Under the pieces are notes generated by a model. It searched no databases. It saw nothing but the letters and a program-made list of their open reading frames with translations, and was not told where the DNA came from. Below are positions 7,871 through 16,207 of a stretch of DNA of 25,187 nucleotides, in pieces. Origin of the DNA: CAZEQD01 sp964514305. GTDB taxonomy: Bacteria > Acidobacteriota > Aminicenantia > Aminicenantales > Aminicenantaceae. The position numbers were made by a program, and so were the translations under genes. The DNA lies in NCBI GenBank assembly GCA_964514305.1, contig CAZEQD010000030.1, positions 1 to 25,187 of the forward strand. The letters are read 5' to 3'. How positions within the stretch are numbered: the first letter of the stretch is position 1; each line of letters opens with the position of its first letter.

Positions 7871-7901
7871 TTGACAGATAGATAGGGAAGTAGATTATAA
7901 T
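7871..7901 (+). promoter_or_regulatory. Possible lpxC promoter
   Basis: TTGACA (7871-7876) and TATAAT (7896-7901), both perfect hexamers but with a long 19-base spacer. The -10 box ends ten bases before the ATG, so the transcript would be nearly leaderless; indeed no ribosome binding site is visible before lpxC. Confidence 0.5.
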
Positions 7902-7911
7902 ATTAGCAGTA

Positions 7912-8754
7912 ATGGACAAGGAAAAGAAATGTACTCTTGCGCGGCCAGTTGAAATTTCAGGAAGAGGAGTTCATTCGGGAAGCCAAGTCCGTCTTCGGCT
8001 GGTGCCATCTGAGGCAGGTCAAATAGTTTTCAGGAGAACGGATTTAGGAAATTTAGAAATTCCTCTGGATTGGAGAAAAATAGAAGCTAAAAACAGTAGT
8101 TACCTTGTTTTCCCAGAAGGCAAGATTCAAACTATTGAGCATTTGCTGGCTGTTCTTTATATGCTGGGCATTGATAGCCTGAGAATAGACATTAATGGTA
8201 GTGAAATTCCTATTTTGGATGGCAGTGCTCTTCCTTTTGTCAAATATATTCGGGAGGCAGGCAGAAAGATTATTGCTGATAATAAAAAATCAATAGGAGT
8301 CAAAAAGCATGCTCTTATTAAAGAGGAAGATGCTTATATCGCTTTTTGGCCGGAGCCGGAACTTAAGATAAGTTACTCTATCCAGTTTGATCATCCAGCC
8401 GTTAACAGTCAGGAGTTAAGCTTGGTGGTGGATGAAGAGAGTTTTATAAAGGAAATTGCCCCGGCCCGGACCTTTGGCTTTTTAAAGGATGTTCCTGAAC
8501 TCAGAGCCCAGGGTTTGGCTTTGGGTGGTTCGCTGGAAAATGCAATTGTTCTGGGTGAGAAGGGAGTGATAAATGGCCCCCTCCGCTTTCCTGATGAGTT
8601 TGTGCGCCACAAGATAGTAGATTTTATTGGCGATCTGTCACTCATCGGGCATCCCCTTTGCGGCCATTTCCAGGCTTATAAAGCCGGTCACAGTCTTCAT
8701 CTCAAGGCTGTAAGGTTTCTGATGAACAATCCCAAGCTGTGGACTTACCTCTAG
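7912..8754 (+). CDS. lpxC: UDP-3-O-acyl-N-acetylglucosamine deacetylase
   Basis: Committed, zinc-dependent step of lipid A synthesis: removes the N-acetyl group from UDP-3-O-acyl-GlcNAc in the cytoplasm. The zinc ligands and catalytic residues are in place: TIEH with H77, H233 and D237 in HKIVDFIGDL, and H260 in AGHS (equivalents of H79, H238, D242 and H265 in E. coli). The 280 residues are a little shorter than the usual ~305, from slightly shortened ends. The ATG is 10 bases after a perfect TATAAT and lacks a ribosome binding site, which suggests a near-leaderless mRNA. Together with glmU and glmS downstream it forms a UDP-GlcNAc/lipid A precursor neighbourhood and shows that the organism has a Gram-negative outer membrane. 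Confidence 0.95.
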   Translation: MDKEKKCTLARPVEISGRGVHSGSQVRLRLVPSEAGQIVFRRTDLGNLEIPLDWRKIEAKNSSYLVFPEGKIQTIEHLLAVLYMLGIDSLRIDINGSEIPILDGSALPFVKYIREAGRKIIADNKKSIGVKKHALIKEEDAYIAFWPEPELKISYSIQFDHPAVNSQELSLVVDEESFIKEIAPARTFGFLKDVPELRAQGLALGGSLENAIVLGEKGVINGPLRFPDEFVRHKIVDFIGDLSLIGHPLCGHFQAYKAGHSLHLKAVRFLMNNPKLWTYL

Positions 8755-9246
8755 CCTTCAAGAACAGTGAGGAGTAAATAGTAAAGAGTGAAATTTAGGG
8801 GTTGCTGGCACCAGCAGACCATTCGGAGAATGGTCCCTCCAGCCCCCACTATGTCCAGCAGTCCGGCAACTGCCAAACCTAAAATTCATCGTTTGAGGTA
8901 GGAAAAATCACCTGGAAAACCACCCCCAAAGAGGGATTTACTTTTTTGCTTAAAAGTCAAAATAATAACTCTGCTAATTAAGGCTTGAATTTAAATGTTT
9001 AAAATGGATAAGGAAGGGAGAGGCCGCTGGCCTTTATTCCTGAGGGCTGGGCATTCAAAGCACTTATTAGTGGCCGAGATCTTTGTTGAGGATGATTGAA
9101 AGTAAGCTTATTGTTTATCGTTTTTTTTATTATTGAATTATCGGCATCAAAGAATAGATATATTGAACCAAAACTTTTGTTCTTGTCAAAGAGCTTCTTC
9201 TGAGATAGAATGGGTGATACTAAAAAGTCTTATAAGGGAGATTAAA
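8755..9246. other. Gene-free region between lpxC and the TPR gene
   Basis: Contains a strongly folded repeat-like element (8763-8890). The rest (about 8893-9230) is AT-rich with no feature I can name. A reading frame is open from 9133, but its first part has no homology-like content and no ribosome binding site. Confidence 0.5.
8763..8890. repeat. Multi-stem palindromic element
   Basis: A nested fold: outer imperfect arms around 8789-8808 and 8869-8888, a GCTGG-CA-CCAGC hairpin, and a perfect 8-bp hairpin GACCATTC/GAATGGTC (8817-8824 with 8828-8835, 3-nt loop). Its left end AACAGTGAGGAGT (8763-8775) is identical to 179-191 in hairpin module copy A, so the two may belong to one family of structured intergenic elements. 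No coding capacity. Confidence 0.55.
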
Positions 9247-9756
9247 TTGGCCGAACCAAGTAAAACAAAAAAAGATGATTATCAAAAAGCTCTAACAGTT
9301 TACAGCCAGGCTATGAGACTTTTTCACAAGGGGCATTACAGTGAAGCTGCCGCTAAATTAAAAGTCTTATTGGAAAAGTTTTCTAAAGAAAGAGAGATAG
9401 CAGATCGGGCTCAGGTTTATTTAGCTATTTGTCAGGAAAGAGGAAAAAAAGAGGAAATTCAACTTAAAACTTTTGATGATTATTATCAATACAGTGTCTA
9501 TAAGATAAATCAGGGCAATTATGAAGAAGCCCTTAAATATCTCTCTAAGGCTCATCAGATGCAGCCTAAAGAAGGAAAAATTCTTTATTTAATGGCTGAT
9601 GTCTATTGTTTGATGGGTAACAAAGATGAATGTCTGGAATATTTGAAAAAAGCTATTCAAGTTGATAAGTTTTTCCGGATTTTGGCTCAAAACGAAAGAG
9701 ATTTTGCCGACCTTAGAGAGGATAAAAAATTTAAGCTTATAACCAGATTGGTATGA
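9247..9756 (+). CDS. Tetratricopeptide (TPR) repeat protein
   Basis: A 169-residue, soluble, helical protein with TPR-like pairs: YSQAMRLFHKGHYSEAAAKLKVLLE, YYQYSVYKINQ with NYEEALKYLSKAHQM, and LMADVYCLMGNKDECLEYLKKAIQ, ending in the TPR-tail signature ERDFADLREDKKF. These probably mediate protein-protein contacts; no enzymatic motif is seen. The frame is open from a TTG at 9133. The TTG at 9247 is preferred because AAGGGAG (9234-9240) lies six bases upstream and the conserved-looking part begins there. Its TGA overlaps the glmU ATG (ATGA at 9753-9756), so translation is probably coupled and the protein is expected to be made together with GlmU and GlmS. Confidence 0.75.
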   Translation: MAEPSKTKKDDYQKALTVYSQAMRLFHKGHYSEAAAKLKVLLEKFSKEREIADRAQVYLAICQERGKKEEIQLKTFDDYYQYSVYKINQGNYEEALKYLSKAHQMQPKEGKILYLMADVYCLMGNKDECLEYLKKAIQVDKFFRILAQNERDFADLREDKKFKLITRLV

Positions 9757-11132
9757 AACATGAATTTCTGGCCTTAATACTGGCCGCAGGCAAGGGAACC
9801 AGGTTTAAATCGGAGAAAATTAAAGTTCTCCACTCTTTAATGGGGAAACCCATGCTCCAATTGGTTGTTGAGAGTGTAGCTAAGTTGAGAGCGGAGAAAA
9901 TCTACGCTGTAGTGGGATATCAAAAGCAGCAAGTAATGGAAGAATGTCAGTCGCTTCCAGTAGAGTTTGTTGTCCAAAAGAGGCAGTTAGGAACAGCTCA
10001 TGCTGTTCTGGCTGCGAGAGAGATTTTAAAGAAAGCAGGCGAAAAAGACCTGCTTGTCATTAATGCTGATTTACCTCTACTCCGACCTGAAACTTTAAGA
10101 CCATTTCTAAAGGTTCATCAGGCTCAAAAAAATTCGCTAACCTTCTTAAGTGCTGTCTTGGAAAACCCTACTGGATTTGGCCGCATTATTTGGGAGGGGA
10201 ATAAGATTGTAAAGATTGTTGAAGAGAAAGATGCTACTCCTTCCCAGCGGCGCCTAAAAGAGATTAATGCTGGAGTCTATCTTTTCAAAATAAAAGATCT
10301 CCTTTGGGCTTTACCTAAGGTTTCCAATAACAATAAGAAAGGTGAATATTATCTAACAGATGTTATTGAAATTTTAATCAAGGCCAAGAAGCCAGTGGGC
10401 TGCTACCAGGTTCCTTATCCTGAGGAAATTATCGGCATCAACAGCCGCTATGAACTGGCTAAGGCTATAGAATTTCTCCGACACAGAAAAATAAAATCTT
10501 TGACGGAAAGTGGAGTGACTATCTATGATCCTTCTACCACCTGGATTGATTTGGAGGCTAAAGTCGGAAGAGATACCATTATTTATTCTTCGGTCATAAT
10601 TGAAGGAAAGACCGTAATTGGGCGCCAATGTCAAATCTATCCTTTTGTCCATATCCAGGATTCCAAGATTGGCCATGGAGCCAAGATACTGAGTTCAACC
10701 ATGATTGAAAGAAGTACCGTTGGCCATGAGGCTCAAGTTGGCCCTTTTACTCATTTGCGGCCTAATACGGTGATCGAACAGGGAGCTAAAATTGGTAATT
10801 TTGTCGAGATGAAAAATACAACTTTTGGAAAATATTCCAAGGCTGGTCATCTTTCCTATCTGGGTGACTGTAGGGTAGAAAGTAAGGTTAATATCGGAGC
10901 TGGAACTATTACCTGTAATTACGATGGCCAGAAAAAGCACAAAACTTATATTGGAGAAGGAGCCTTTGTTGGCTCAGGAACTGAACTGGTAGCTCCTATT
11001 AAAGTTGGTAAAAAGGCTTATATTGGAGCTGGCTCCACTATTACCAAAGATGTTTCGGCCGAGTCTTTGGCTGTAGCCCGCAGCAAACAGATTGAAAAGA
11101 AAGGCTGGAGCAAGAGAAAAAGGAGAAAATAA
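9753..11132 (+). CDS. glmU: Bifunctional UDP-N-acetylglucosamine pyrophosphorylase / glucosamine-1-phosphate N-acetyltransferase
   Basis: Acetylates glucosamine-1-phosphate and then uridylylates it, giving UDP-GlcNAc for peptidoglycan and lipid A. The 459-residue length matches the family. The N-terminal nucleotidyltransferase domain has LAAGKGTRF at residues 10-18, QLGTAHAVL and NADLPLL. The C-terminal left-handed beta-helix has hexapeptide repeats, the catalytic-type H366 in GHLSYLGD, and GAGTITCNYDG near 386-396. The C-terminus is lysine/arginine-rich. Four bases overlap the TPR gene upstream, and its last base is shared with the glmS ATG, so the three genes are a tightly packed translational unit. 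Confidence 0.96.
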   Translation: MKHEFLALILAAGKGTRFKSEKIKVLHSLMGKPMLQLVVESVAKLRAEKIYAVVGYQKQQVMEECQSLPVEFVVQKRQLGTAHAVLAAREILKKAGEKDLLVINADLPLLRPETLRPFLKVHQAQKNSLTFLSAVLENPTGFGRIIWEGNKIVKIVEEKDATPSQRRLKEINAGVYLFKIKDLLWALPKVSNNNKKGEYYLTDVIEILIKAKKPVGCYQVPYPEEIIGINSRYELAKAIEFLRHRKIKSLTESGVTIYDPSTTWIDLEAKVGRDTIIYSSVIIEGKTVIGRQCQIYPFVHIQDSKIGHGAKILSSTMIERSTVGHEAQVGPFTHLRPNTVIEQGAKIGNFVEMKNTTFGKYSKAGHLSYLGDCRVESKVNIGAGTITCNYDGQKKHKTYIGEGAFVGSGTELVAPIKVGKKAYIGAGSTITKDVSAESLAVARSKQIEKKGWSKRKRRK

Positions 11133-12961
11133 TGTGCGGGATTATTGGCTATATCGGCTCTAGAGATGTAGTTCCTGTTCTTATAGATGGCTTGAAGAAG
11201 CTGGAATACAGAGGCTATGATTCGGCCGGCATCGCGGTTGTCGCCAAAGACAAAATTCAGATTAGACGGGTTAAGGGAAAAATAAGTTCTTTAGAGAGGA
11301 GCTTAGAGCAAGAACCTCTGGCTGGTAGCTATGGGGTAGGCCACACTCGCTGGGCTACCCATGGCCGTCCTAGCGAGGAAAATGCCCATCCCCATAGGGA
11401 CTGTAAAGACCAGCTGGTTGTTGTCCATAATGGGATAATTGAAAATTATCTTAGTTTAAAAAACGATCTTAAAGAAGAAGGTCATCATTTTCGGACAGAG
11501 ACTGATACGGAAGTTATTGCCCATTTAGTTGAGAAGTACTTTGATGGGTGGCTGGAAGAGGCTGTCCAGAAAGCAATTGAAGAACTTGAAGGAGCTTTTG
11601 CCCTGGCTGTTATTTCCACCCAGGACCCTGAAAAAATTGTGGTGGCCAAAACAGGCCCTCCAGCTGTAGTCGGTTTGGGAGATAAAGAGTTTTTTATTTC
11701 TTCTGATTTGAATCCACTCTTGACCTATACTCAGAAAGTAGTTTTTCTGGAAGATGGAGAGATGGCTGTTATTAGCAAAAAAGGCGTTAATTTTTTTGAT
11801 TTCAAAGGAAATGCTCTCCAGAAGAAGATTGACCATATAAGCTGGAGCCCGTTGATGATAGAGAAAAGAGGGTTTAAACACTTTATGCTTAAGGAGATTT
11901 TTGAGCAGCCTCAGGTGGTTAGAGATACTTTAAATGGCCGCATGTCACTTGATTCGGGCAAGGTCTGGCTGGATGAAATCAAACTTTCCCCTCAAGCTCT
12001 TCAGGAAATAGAAAGAGTGGTGGTTATCGCTTGCGGCACCTCCTATCATGCTGGCTTGGTCGCCAAGTGCTTTATAGAAACCTTGGCCGGGGTGTCAGTT
12101 GATGTTGAGTATGCTTCTGAATACCGCTACCGAGATTTCATTCTGGATAAAAAAGCTTTAGTCATAATTATTTCTCAATCAGGAGAGACAGCCGACTCTT
12201 TAGCTGCTTTGCGGGCTGTAAAAGAAAAGGAAGCTCTTTCTCTGGCTCTCTGTAATGTGGTTAATTCCTCTATAGCTAGAGAAGCAGAAGGAGTCCTTTA
12301 TACCCATGCTGGTCCTGAGATTGGGGTGGCCGCCACCAAGACTTTCTCAGCTCAGATGGCTGCTTTAGCTCTGTTGGCTTTGCACTTAGCTCAAATCAAA
12401 GGAAAACTCAGTCCAAAAGATTCGCTGCCCTATATCGAGGCCCTGCAGCGCCTGCCTCATAAGATGGAAAAAATCTTGGGAAGAGCTAAATTTTTAGAAA
12501 AATTAGCCTTGGATTTTGTTTCTTTTTCCCATTTTCTTTATTTGGGGCGTTGGGTAAGTTTTCCTATTGCCATGGAAGGTGCTCTTAAGCTTAAAGAAAT
12601 TTCCTATATTCATGCCGAAGGTTATCCAGGAGGAGAGATGAAGCATGGTCCCATTGCCCTCATTGATGACAAGATGCCGACCATGGCCATAGTTCCTAAA
12701 GATAGAGTTTATGAAAAAATGTTGAGCAATATTTCTGAAATTAAAACCAGAATAGGCTATATTCTGGCTGTAGCTTTTGAGAATGATAAAGAAATTCAGG
12801 ATAAGGTGGATAGAGTTATCCCTATCCCAGAAGTCAATCCTTTGTTTAGCCCCTTCCTCAGCGCTCTGCCTTTACAGCTTTTTGCCTATTACATTGCTTC
12901 AATTAGGGGAGCTGATGTCGACCAGCCTCGTAACCTGGCTAAGAGCGTCACCGTCGAATAG
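11132..12961 (+). CDS. glmS: Glutamine--fructose-6-phosphate aminotransferase (isomerizing)
   Basis: Converts fructose-6-phosphate and glutamine to glucosamine-6-phosphate, the entry step of amino-sugar synthesis. It has 609 residues. The N-terminal Ntn-type glutaminase domain starts with the nucleophile Cys2 (MCGIIGYIG). Two SIS domains follow, with CGTSYHAG near 301 and SQSGETADS near 348, then EGYPGGEMKHGP. The family C-terminus LAKSVTVE is intact with the active-site lysine K604. AGGAG at 11121-11125 lies six bases before the ATG. No glmS ribozyme is visible, since the gene follows glmU without a leader. Confidence 0.97.
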   Translation: MCGIIGYIGSRDVVPVLIDGLKKLEYRGYDSAGIAVVAKDKIQIRRVKGKISSLERSLEQEPLAGSYGVGHTRWATHGRPSEENAHPHRDCKDQLVVVHNGIIENYLSLKNDLKEEGHHFRTETDTEVIAHLVEKYFDGWLEEAVQKAIEELEGAFALAVISTQDPEKIVVAKTGPPAVVGLGDKEFFISSDLNPLLTYTQKVVFLEDGEMAVISKKGVNFFDFKGNALQKKIDHISWSPLMIEKRGFKHFMLKEIFEQPQVVRDTLNGRMSLDSGKVWLDEIKLSPQALQEIERVVVIACGTSYHAGLVAKCFIETLAGVSVDVEYASEYRYRDFILDKKALVIIISQSGETADSLAALRAVKEKEALSLALCNVVNSSIAREAEGVLYTHAGPEIGVAATKTFSAQMAALALLALHLAQIKGKLSPKDSLPYIEALQRLPHKMEKILGRAKFLEKLALDFVSFSHFLYLGRWVSFPIAMEGALKLKEISYIHAEGYPGGEMKHGPIALIDDKMPTMAIVPKDRVYEKMLSNISEIKTRIGYILAVAFENDKEIQDKVDRVIPIPEVNPLFSPFLSALPLQLFAYYIASIRGADVDQPRNLAKSVTVE

Positions 12962-12965
12962 GACC

Positions 12966-12987
12966 GGCTTAGCCGTAAGCCTTTGTT
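12966..12987 (+). terminator. Probable terminator of the lpxC-glmS block
   Basis: GGCTTA (12966-12971) pairs perfectly with TAAGCC (12976-12981) around a 4-base loop and is followed by TTTGTTATT. It lies five bases after the glmS stop codon, between convergent genes. Confidence 0.55.
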
Positions 12988-13058
12988 ATTATAGGCTTTG
13001 CTGTCCCCAGTAGGCTGTTAAATTAAACAATCCAGCCGTCCATCACGTGGCAAATTGT

Positions 13059-15875
13059 CTACCAGTTGATCTTGACCATCAGCCTGGCCTGGCGGGGTTG
13101 TTGTCTCCCCCAGACTTGGCCAAAGAGAGGGATGTCTTCTTTAACATAGGAAATGGGTTTTTGTGAATTAAACAGGTTAAAAATATCTAACCTGACTACC
13201 AGGAACACATTTGAAGAAGAAACAAGGTCCGGCAGTTTAAAAGCCTTTTCTAAGGCAGCGTCAAGATAGAAATGGGCTGGAGTCTTTCTTGATCCCCGTC
13301 CTTCCGGGTAGGAATAATAGCCGCCAAAAAAAGGCACATACCCCAATTTTTCCCAGTAATAGCCTGAGAGCCATTCAAAGGCGGTGGATAGAGTGAGGCC
13401 CCAAGGCCCGAGGTAGCTTGAATTAAACTTGAAATCGTGATCAATTGCATAGGGAAGTTTTCCATACCAGCCTTCATCTCCAATCCCTCTGCCTCCAAGG
13501 CCTCCTAGAGCCCAATCAATATAGGCTTTCAGTTCTTTTAACTGGGGTAAATCAGGTACGTAGAGGTGATTGCCAAAAAGCCCTAAATAATTAGTACTGC
13601 CCTCTTCCTGGGACCAGGAGCCAGTTTCAGTCTGACCTGGATTTGTGCCCATAGCCGAAGAATAACAGTAAGAGGCATTGACATAAAGAGTAGAACCTAT
13701 TTTTCCGTCTAACTCAACTTCAAGACTATGATAATTTCGTCTCTTTATTTCAAAGTTATCATATAAGAATTTATATTGGGTTACTGGGTCAAAAACAGCC
13801 AAGACTTCCAGTAAATTTTTGGCTGTAGTGCGGACGTAGCGGGTCTTTAAGGCCCACTCCCTGCTTAATCTTCGGTCAAACTCGACAAGATAGCGGGTTA
13901 GAAAATTGGGCTTGATTCCCTTGGCAATTTCAAAAGCCTGACTTTTCTGTTCATTTTCAAATTGCCAGAAAGCGGGGTTATGAATCTGCTTTTGGGTGGG
14001 TTCGGCCGGTCCCTGCCAACGATAGGTGCGGAAAGTAAGTCCAGCCCCACTGTTAAAAAGGCCCAGAGGCATGGTAGTTATAACATCGGAAAAGCGCCCC
14101 CATCCGAGTTTTAAAACATTCGTTCCATTACCAGTAAGATCAACTGCTAAAGAAAGGCGAGGAGAAAGAAAGTCTTCAAGATTCCAGGACCAGAGTTTTT
14201 CTTTTTTATCATCCAAACAGACCTGAGTTTGGCTGCGAAGACCAGCCATGAAAGTGAATTTTCCCCAGGTTACCTTATCTTTTAAATAAAGACCGATTCC
14301 ATAAGATGAATTAATAAAATTAAACTGACCATACTCATAGAAAAAAGTAGGCGTGCCTTTTTTCCCCTTCCAGGTGTTAAAATAATATTTGGTGCCGCTA
14401 TCAAAACCATTGCCCGGAAAAAGATCTTCGTTTTTCCCGGCAAAATCAACTCCAAATTCAGAAGAAAAACTGTAGTATTCGAAGCCTAATTTTATTTCAT
14501 GGTGCCCAAAATTGGCAGTCTCCAGGTATTTGGTCAATTTAAAAGAGAAATCCAGCCTTTGCTGGTTATCAGTAATATTTCCATAGGAATTATGGATATT
14601 ACGGGCCAAATCTTCGATGAAATATTGAGCAGGACCTAAGTCTTTATCCACCGGCTCTTGAAGGGAGTCTCTTTTGACCCGGCCCAGACCGGCTTCAATG
14701 AAGGTCGAAGAGTTTAAAATTCCTTTATAATTAAGACGGAAAATAAAATCAGAAAATGTTTTTTCTTCAAATAAATCTGGAATGCCTGTGCCCCCTTTTT
14801 GTCCCAGGGAGCGGTGGTAAACAGTAGTAAGAGATAGGTTATGATTGTTGCTCAAAGCATAGGAGAATTTGGTAAAGAGGTTGTTATGGCGGGTTGTTTT
14901 TTTGCCGCCAGGGACAAAGAAGTAATCAACTACAGTATCTTCTGTTTCTTCAGTGTCGGTGAAAAAATTGTTAGACAGGAAAAACCATAATTTATCTTTA
15001 ACTATTGGTCCTCCCAGATCAAAATACCAGTTGTAATTAGAAAAGTAAGCTGGTTCGCTGACGACTGAGAATTGCGGCTGGCGGGAAGCTTGCAGTTTTT
15101 TGTCTTGAAAGATGAGGGATAATTCTCCCTTAAATTCATTGCTGCCGCTTTTAGTTACTATATTAATTATTCCGCCGTAAGCTGAGCCAAATTCAGGACT
15201 GAAGGGATCGGAGATGATCTGGATTTCGTCGATTGAATCATAATTTAACTGCATGCCTGAGTTTCTTAATCTTACCCCACTGATGGAGAGGCCATCAACA
15301 ATCCAGTTGTTACCTTCTTCTCCCTCCCCTCGGAAGCTGGGTTGGCCTTCGCTGGCTGTGCCGCGGCGGGTATTCATCCTGACTCCAGTCACACCAGGAG
15401 CAAATTTGATGACATCGACTACGGTTCGATTCTGGGCAGGGATTCTTTCTAGATCTTGACTGCTTAAGTGGAAGTTGGTATCAGTCGAGGTTTTATCTAT
15501 TAATGGGGCTTTGGCTGTGACTACGATTTCTTCCTTCAGCGGAGATGTTTTAAGCATTACCTTGAGATCAGTAACCTGGCCCAGGCGGACAACAACTGCC
15601 TCTTGGGTAACGGAAGTGAAACCTGAAAGTCTAAAGTGGAGAGTGTAGGTACCGACAGGCAGAAGAGGAAAATGAAATTCACCCTTGGAGGTGGAAATAA
15701 CAGTTCGGCTACCTTGGAGGCTGGGGCTTCTGGCTGTAATTTCGACCCCAGGCAAGGCTGTACCCTGACTATCAACTACCTTTCCTCTAATTTCTCCTGT
15801 TTCTATAGCCAGGAGGCCTATATTAGTGAAGAGAAAAAGGGTGAGTAAGAAAATAGTTATTTTGATCTTTTTCAT
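13059..15875 (-). CDS. TonB-dependent receptor with N-terminal carboxypeptidase-regulatory domain
   Basis: A 938-residue outer-membrane transporter. A signal peptide covers about residues 1-24 (KKIK then a leucine/isoleucine/phenylalanine core). A carboxypeptidase-regulatory-like beta-sandwich follows at about 28-112 (GEIRGKVVDSQGTALPGVEI, GEFHFPLLPVGTYTL). The plug domain runs about 115-250 (EEIVVTAKAPLID, FRGEGEEGNNWIVDGLSI, YGGIINIVTKSGSNEFKG). A long beta-barrel ends in aromatic W, as expected for BAM recognition. This domain order is typical of polysaccharide/peptide-type receptors in Acidobacteriota and Bacteroidota, but the substrate cannot be read here. No SusD-like partner adjoins it, and no TonB/ExbB/ExbD lies in the window. 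ATG start at 15873-15875; no clear ribosome binding site. The gene is convergent with glmS. Confidence 0.92.
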   Translation of the reverse strand: MKKIKITIFLLTLFLFTNIGLLAIETGEIRGKVVDSQGTALPGVEITARSPSLQGSRTVISTSKGEFHFPLLPVGTYTLHFRLSGFTSVTQEAVVVRLGQVTDLKVMLKTSPLKEEIVVTAKAPLIDKTSTDTNFHLSSQDLERIPAQNRTVVDVIKFAPGVTGVRMNTRRGTASEGQPSFRGEGEEGNNWIVDGLSISGVRLRNSGMQLNYDSIDEIQIISDPFSPEFGSAYGGIINIVTKSGSNEFKGELSLIFQDKKLQASRQPQFSVVSEPAYFSNYNWYFDLGGPIVKDKLWFFLSNNFFTDTEETEDTVVDYFFVPGGKKTTRHNNLFTKFSYALSNNHNLSLTTVYHRSLGQKGGTGIPDLFEEKTFSDFIFRLNYKGILNSSTFIEAGLGRVKRDSLQEPVDKDLGPAQYFIEDLARNIHNSYGNITDNQQRLDFSFKLTKYLETANFGHHEIKLGFEYYSFSSEFGVDFAGKNEDLFPGNGFDSGTKYYFNTWKGKKGTPTFFYEYGQFNFINSSYGIGLYLKDKVTWGKFTFMAGLRSQTQVCLDDKKEKLWSWNLEDFLSPRLSLAVDLTGNGTNVLKLGWGRFSDVITTMPLGLFNSGAGLTFRTYRWQGPAEPTQKQIHNPAFWQFENEQKSQAFEIAKGIKPNFLTRYLVEFDRRLSREWALKTRYVRTTAKNLLEVLAVFDPVTQYKFLYDNFEIKRRNYHSLEVELDGKIGSTLYVNASYCYSSAMGTNPGQTETGSWSQEEGSTNYLGLFGNHLYVPDLPQLKELKAYIDWALGGLGGRGIGDEGWYGKLPYAIDHDFKFNSSYLGPWGLTLSTAFEWLSGYYWEKLGYVPFFGGYYSYPEGRGSRKTPAHFYLDAALEKAFKLPDLVSSSNVFLVVRLDIFNLFNSQKPISYVKEDIPLFGQVWGRQQPRQARLMVKINW

Positions 15876-16207
15876 TTATTGGTTAATTATTCTTTTTGCT
15901 TTATTAATGTCTTCAGCTACCTTAATTTTTACTTCAATTTTCAAAAGTTATCAATATTTTTATGGCTTTGTGCCGGTGGGGTCAGACCTTCATAAGTTTC
16001 ATAACTTTAATTTTTACAATAATTGTAATAACTTTTGTCCCTTACAAACAAACGAAATATATCAATAGAGAAGCATAATTTATGAAACTTATGAAGGTCT
16101 GACCCCGTCTGCTGAGGGGAGAAAGCCCTCCATCTGTATTATTGATTCTACAGGAAGCGGTCTCCGACCAGTCTATTGCTAGGATGAGAAATATTTTATC
16201 TGCTAAC
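15876..16207. other. Gene-free region between TonB receptor and inositol-phosphate synthase
   Basis: Dominated by the inverted-repeat element at 15978-16106. The flanks (15876-15977, upstream of the receptor gene, and 16107-16207, downstream of the synthase gene) show no gene, and I could not identify a convincing promoter or terminator in them. Confidence 0.6.
15978..16106. mobile_element. MITE-like element with perfect 27-bp terminal inverted repeats
   Basis: The first 27 bases (15978-16004, beginning GGGGTCAGACCTTCATAAG) are the exact reverse complement of 16080-16106. The 129-bp element has no coding capacity. An AT-rich centre carries a second palindrome (TTACAAT/ATTGTAA, 16014-16028). 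There is no obvious target duplication. A perfect repeat suggests recent arrival or structural constraint; GGGGTCA ends recall elements moved by REP-associated Y1 transposases, none of which is in this window. Confidence 0.75.

Larger units (their letters stand above)
7529..7911. other. Gene-free region between larB and lpxC
   Basis: The divergent intergenic region holds a probable repeat-element remnant (7583-7779), short direct repeats of CCCATTGAGGAC (7777-7821) and the lpxC promoter (7871-7901). No coding sequence is supported; an open frame across 7448-7678 has no recognisable protein content. Confidence 0.6.

Noticed and set aside
9133..9246. Upstream extension of the TPR protein from TTG 9133
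   Set aside because: No ribosome binding site, and the extension lacks TPR features; TTG 9247 has a well-placed AAGGGAG.
11132..11134. A glmS ribozyme in front of glmS
   Set aside because: glmS shares a base with the end of glmU, so there is no leader to hold a ribozyme.
15826..16068. Plus-strand frame of 80 codons, hydrophobic at its start
   Set aside because: Antisense to the receptor signal peptide and then through the inverted-repeat element; the hydrophobicity comes from AT-rich sequence.
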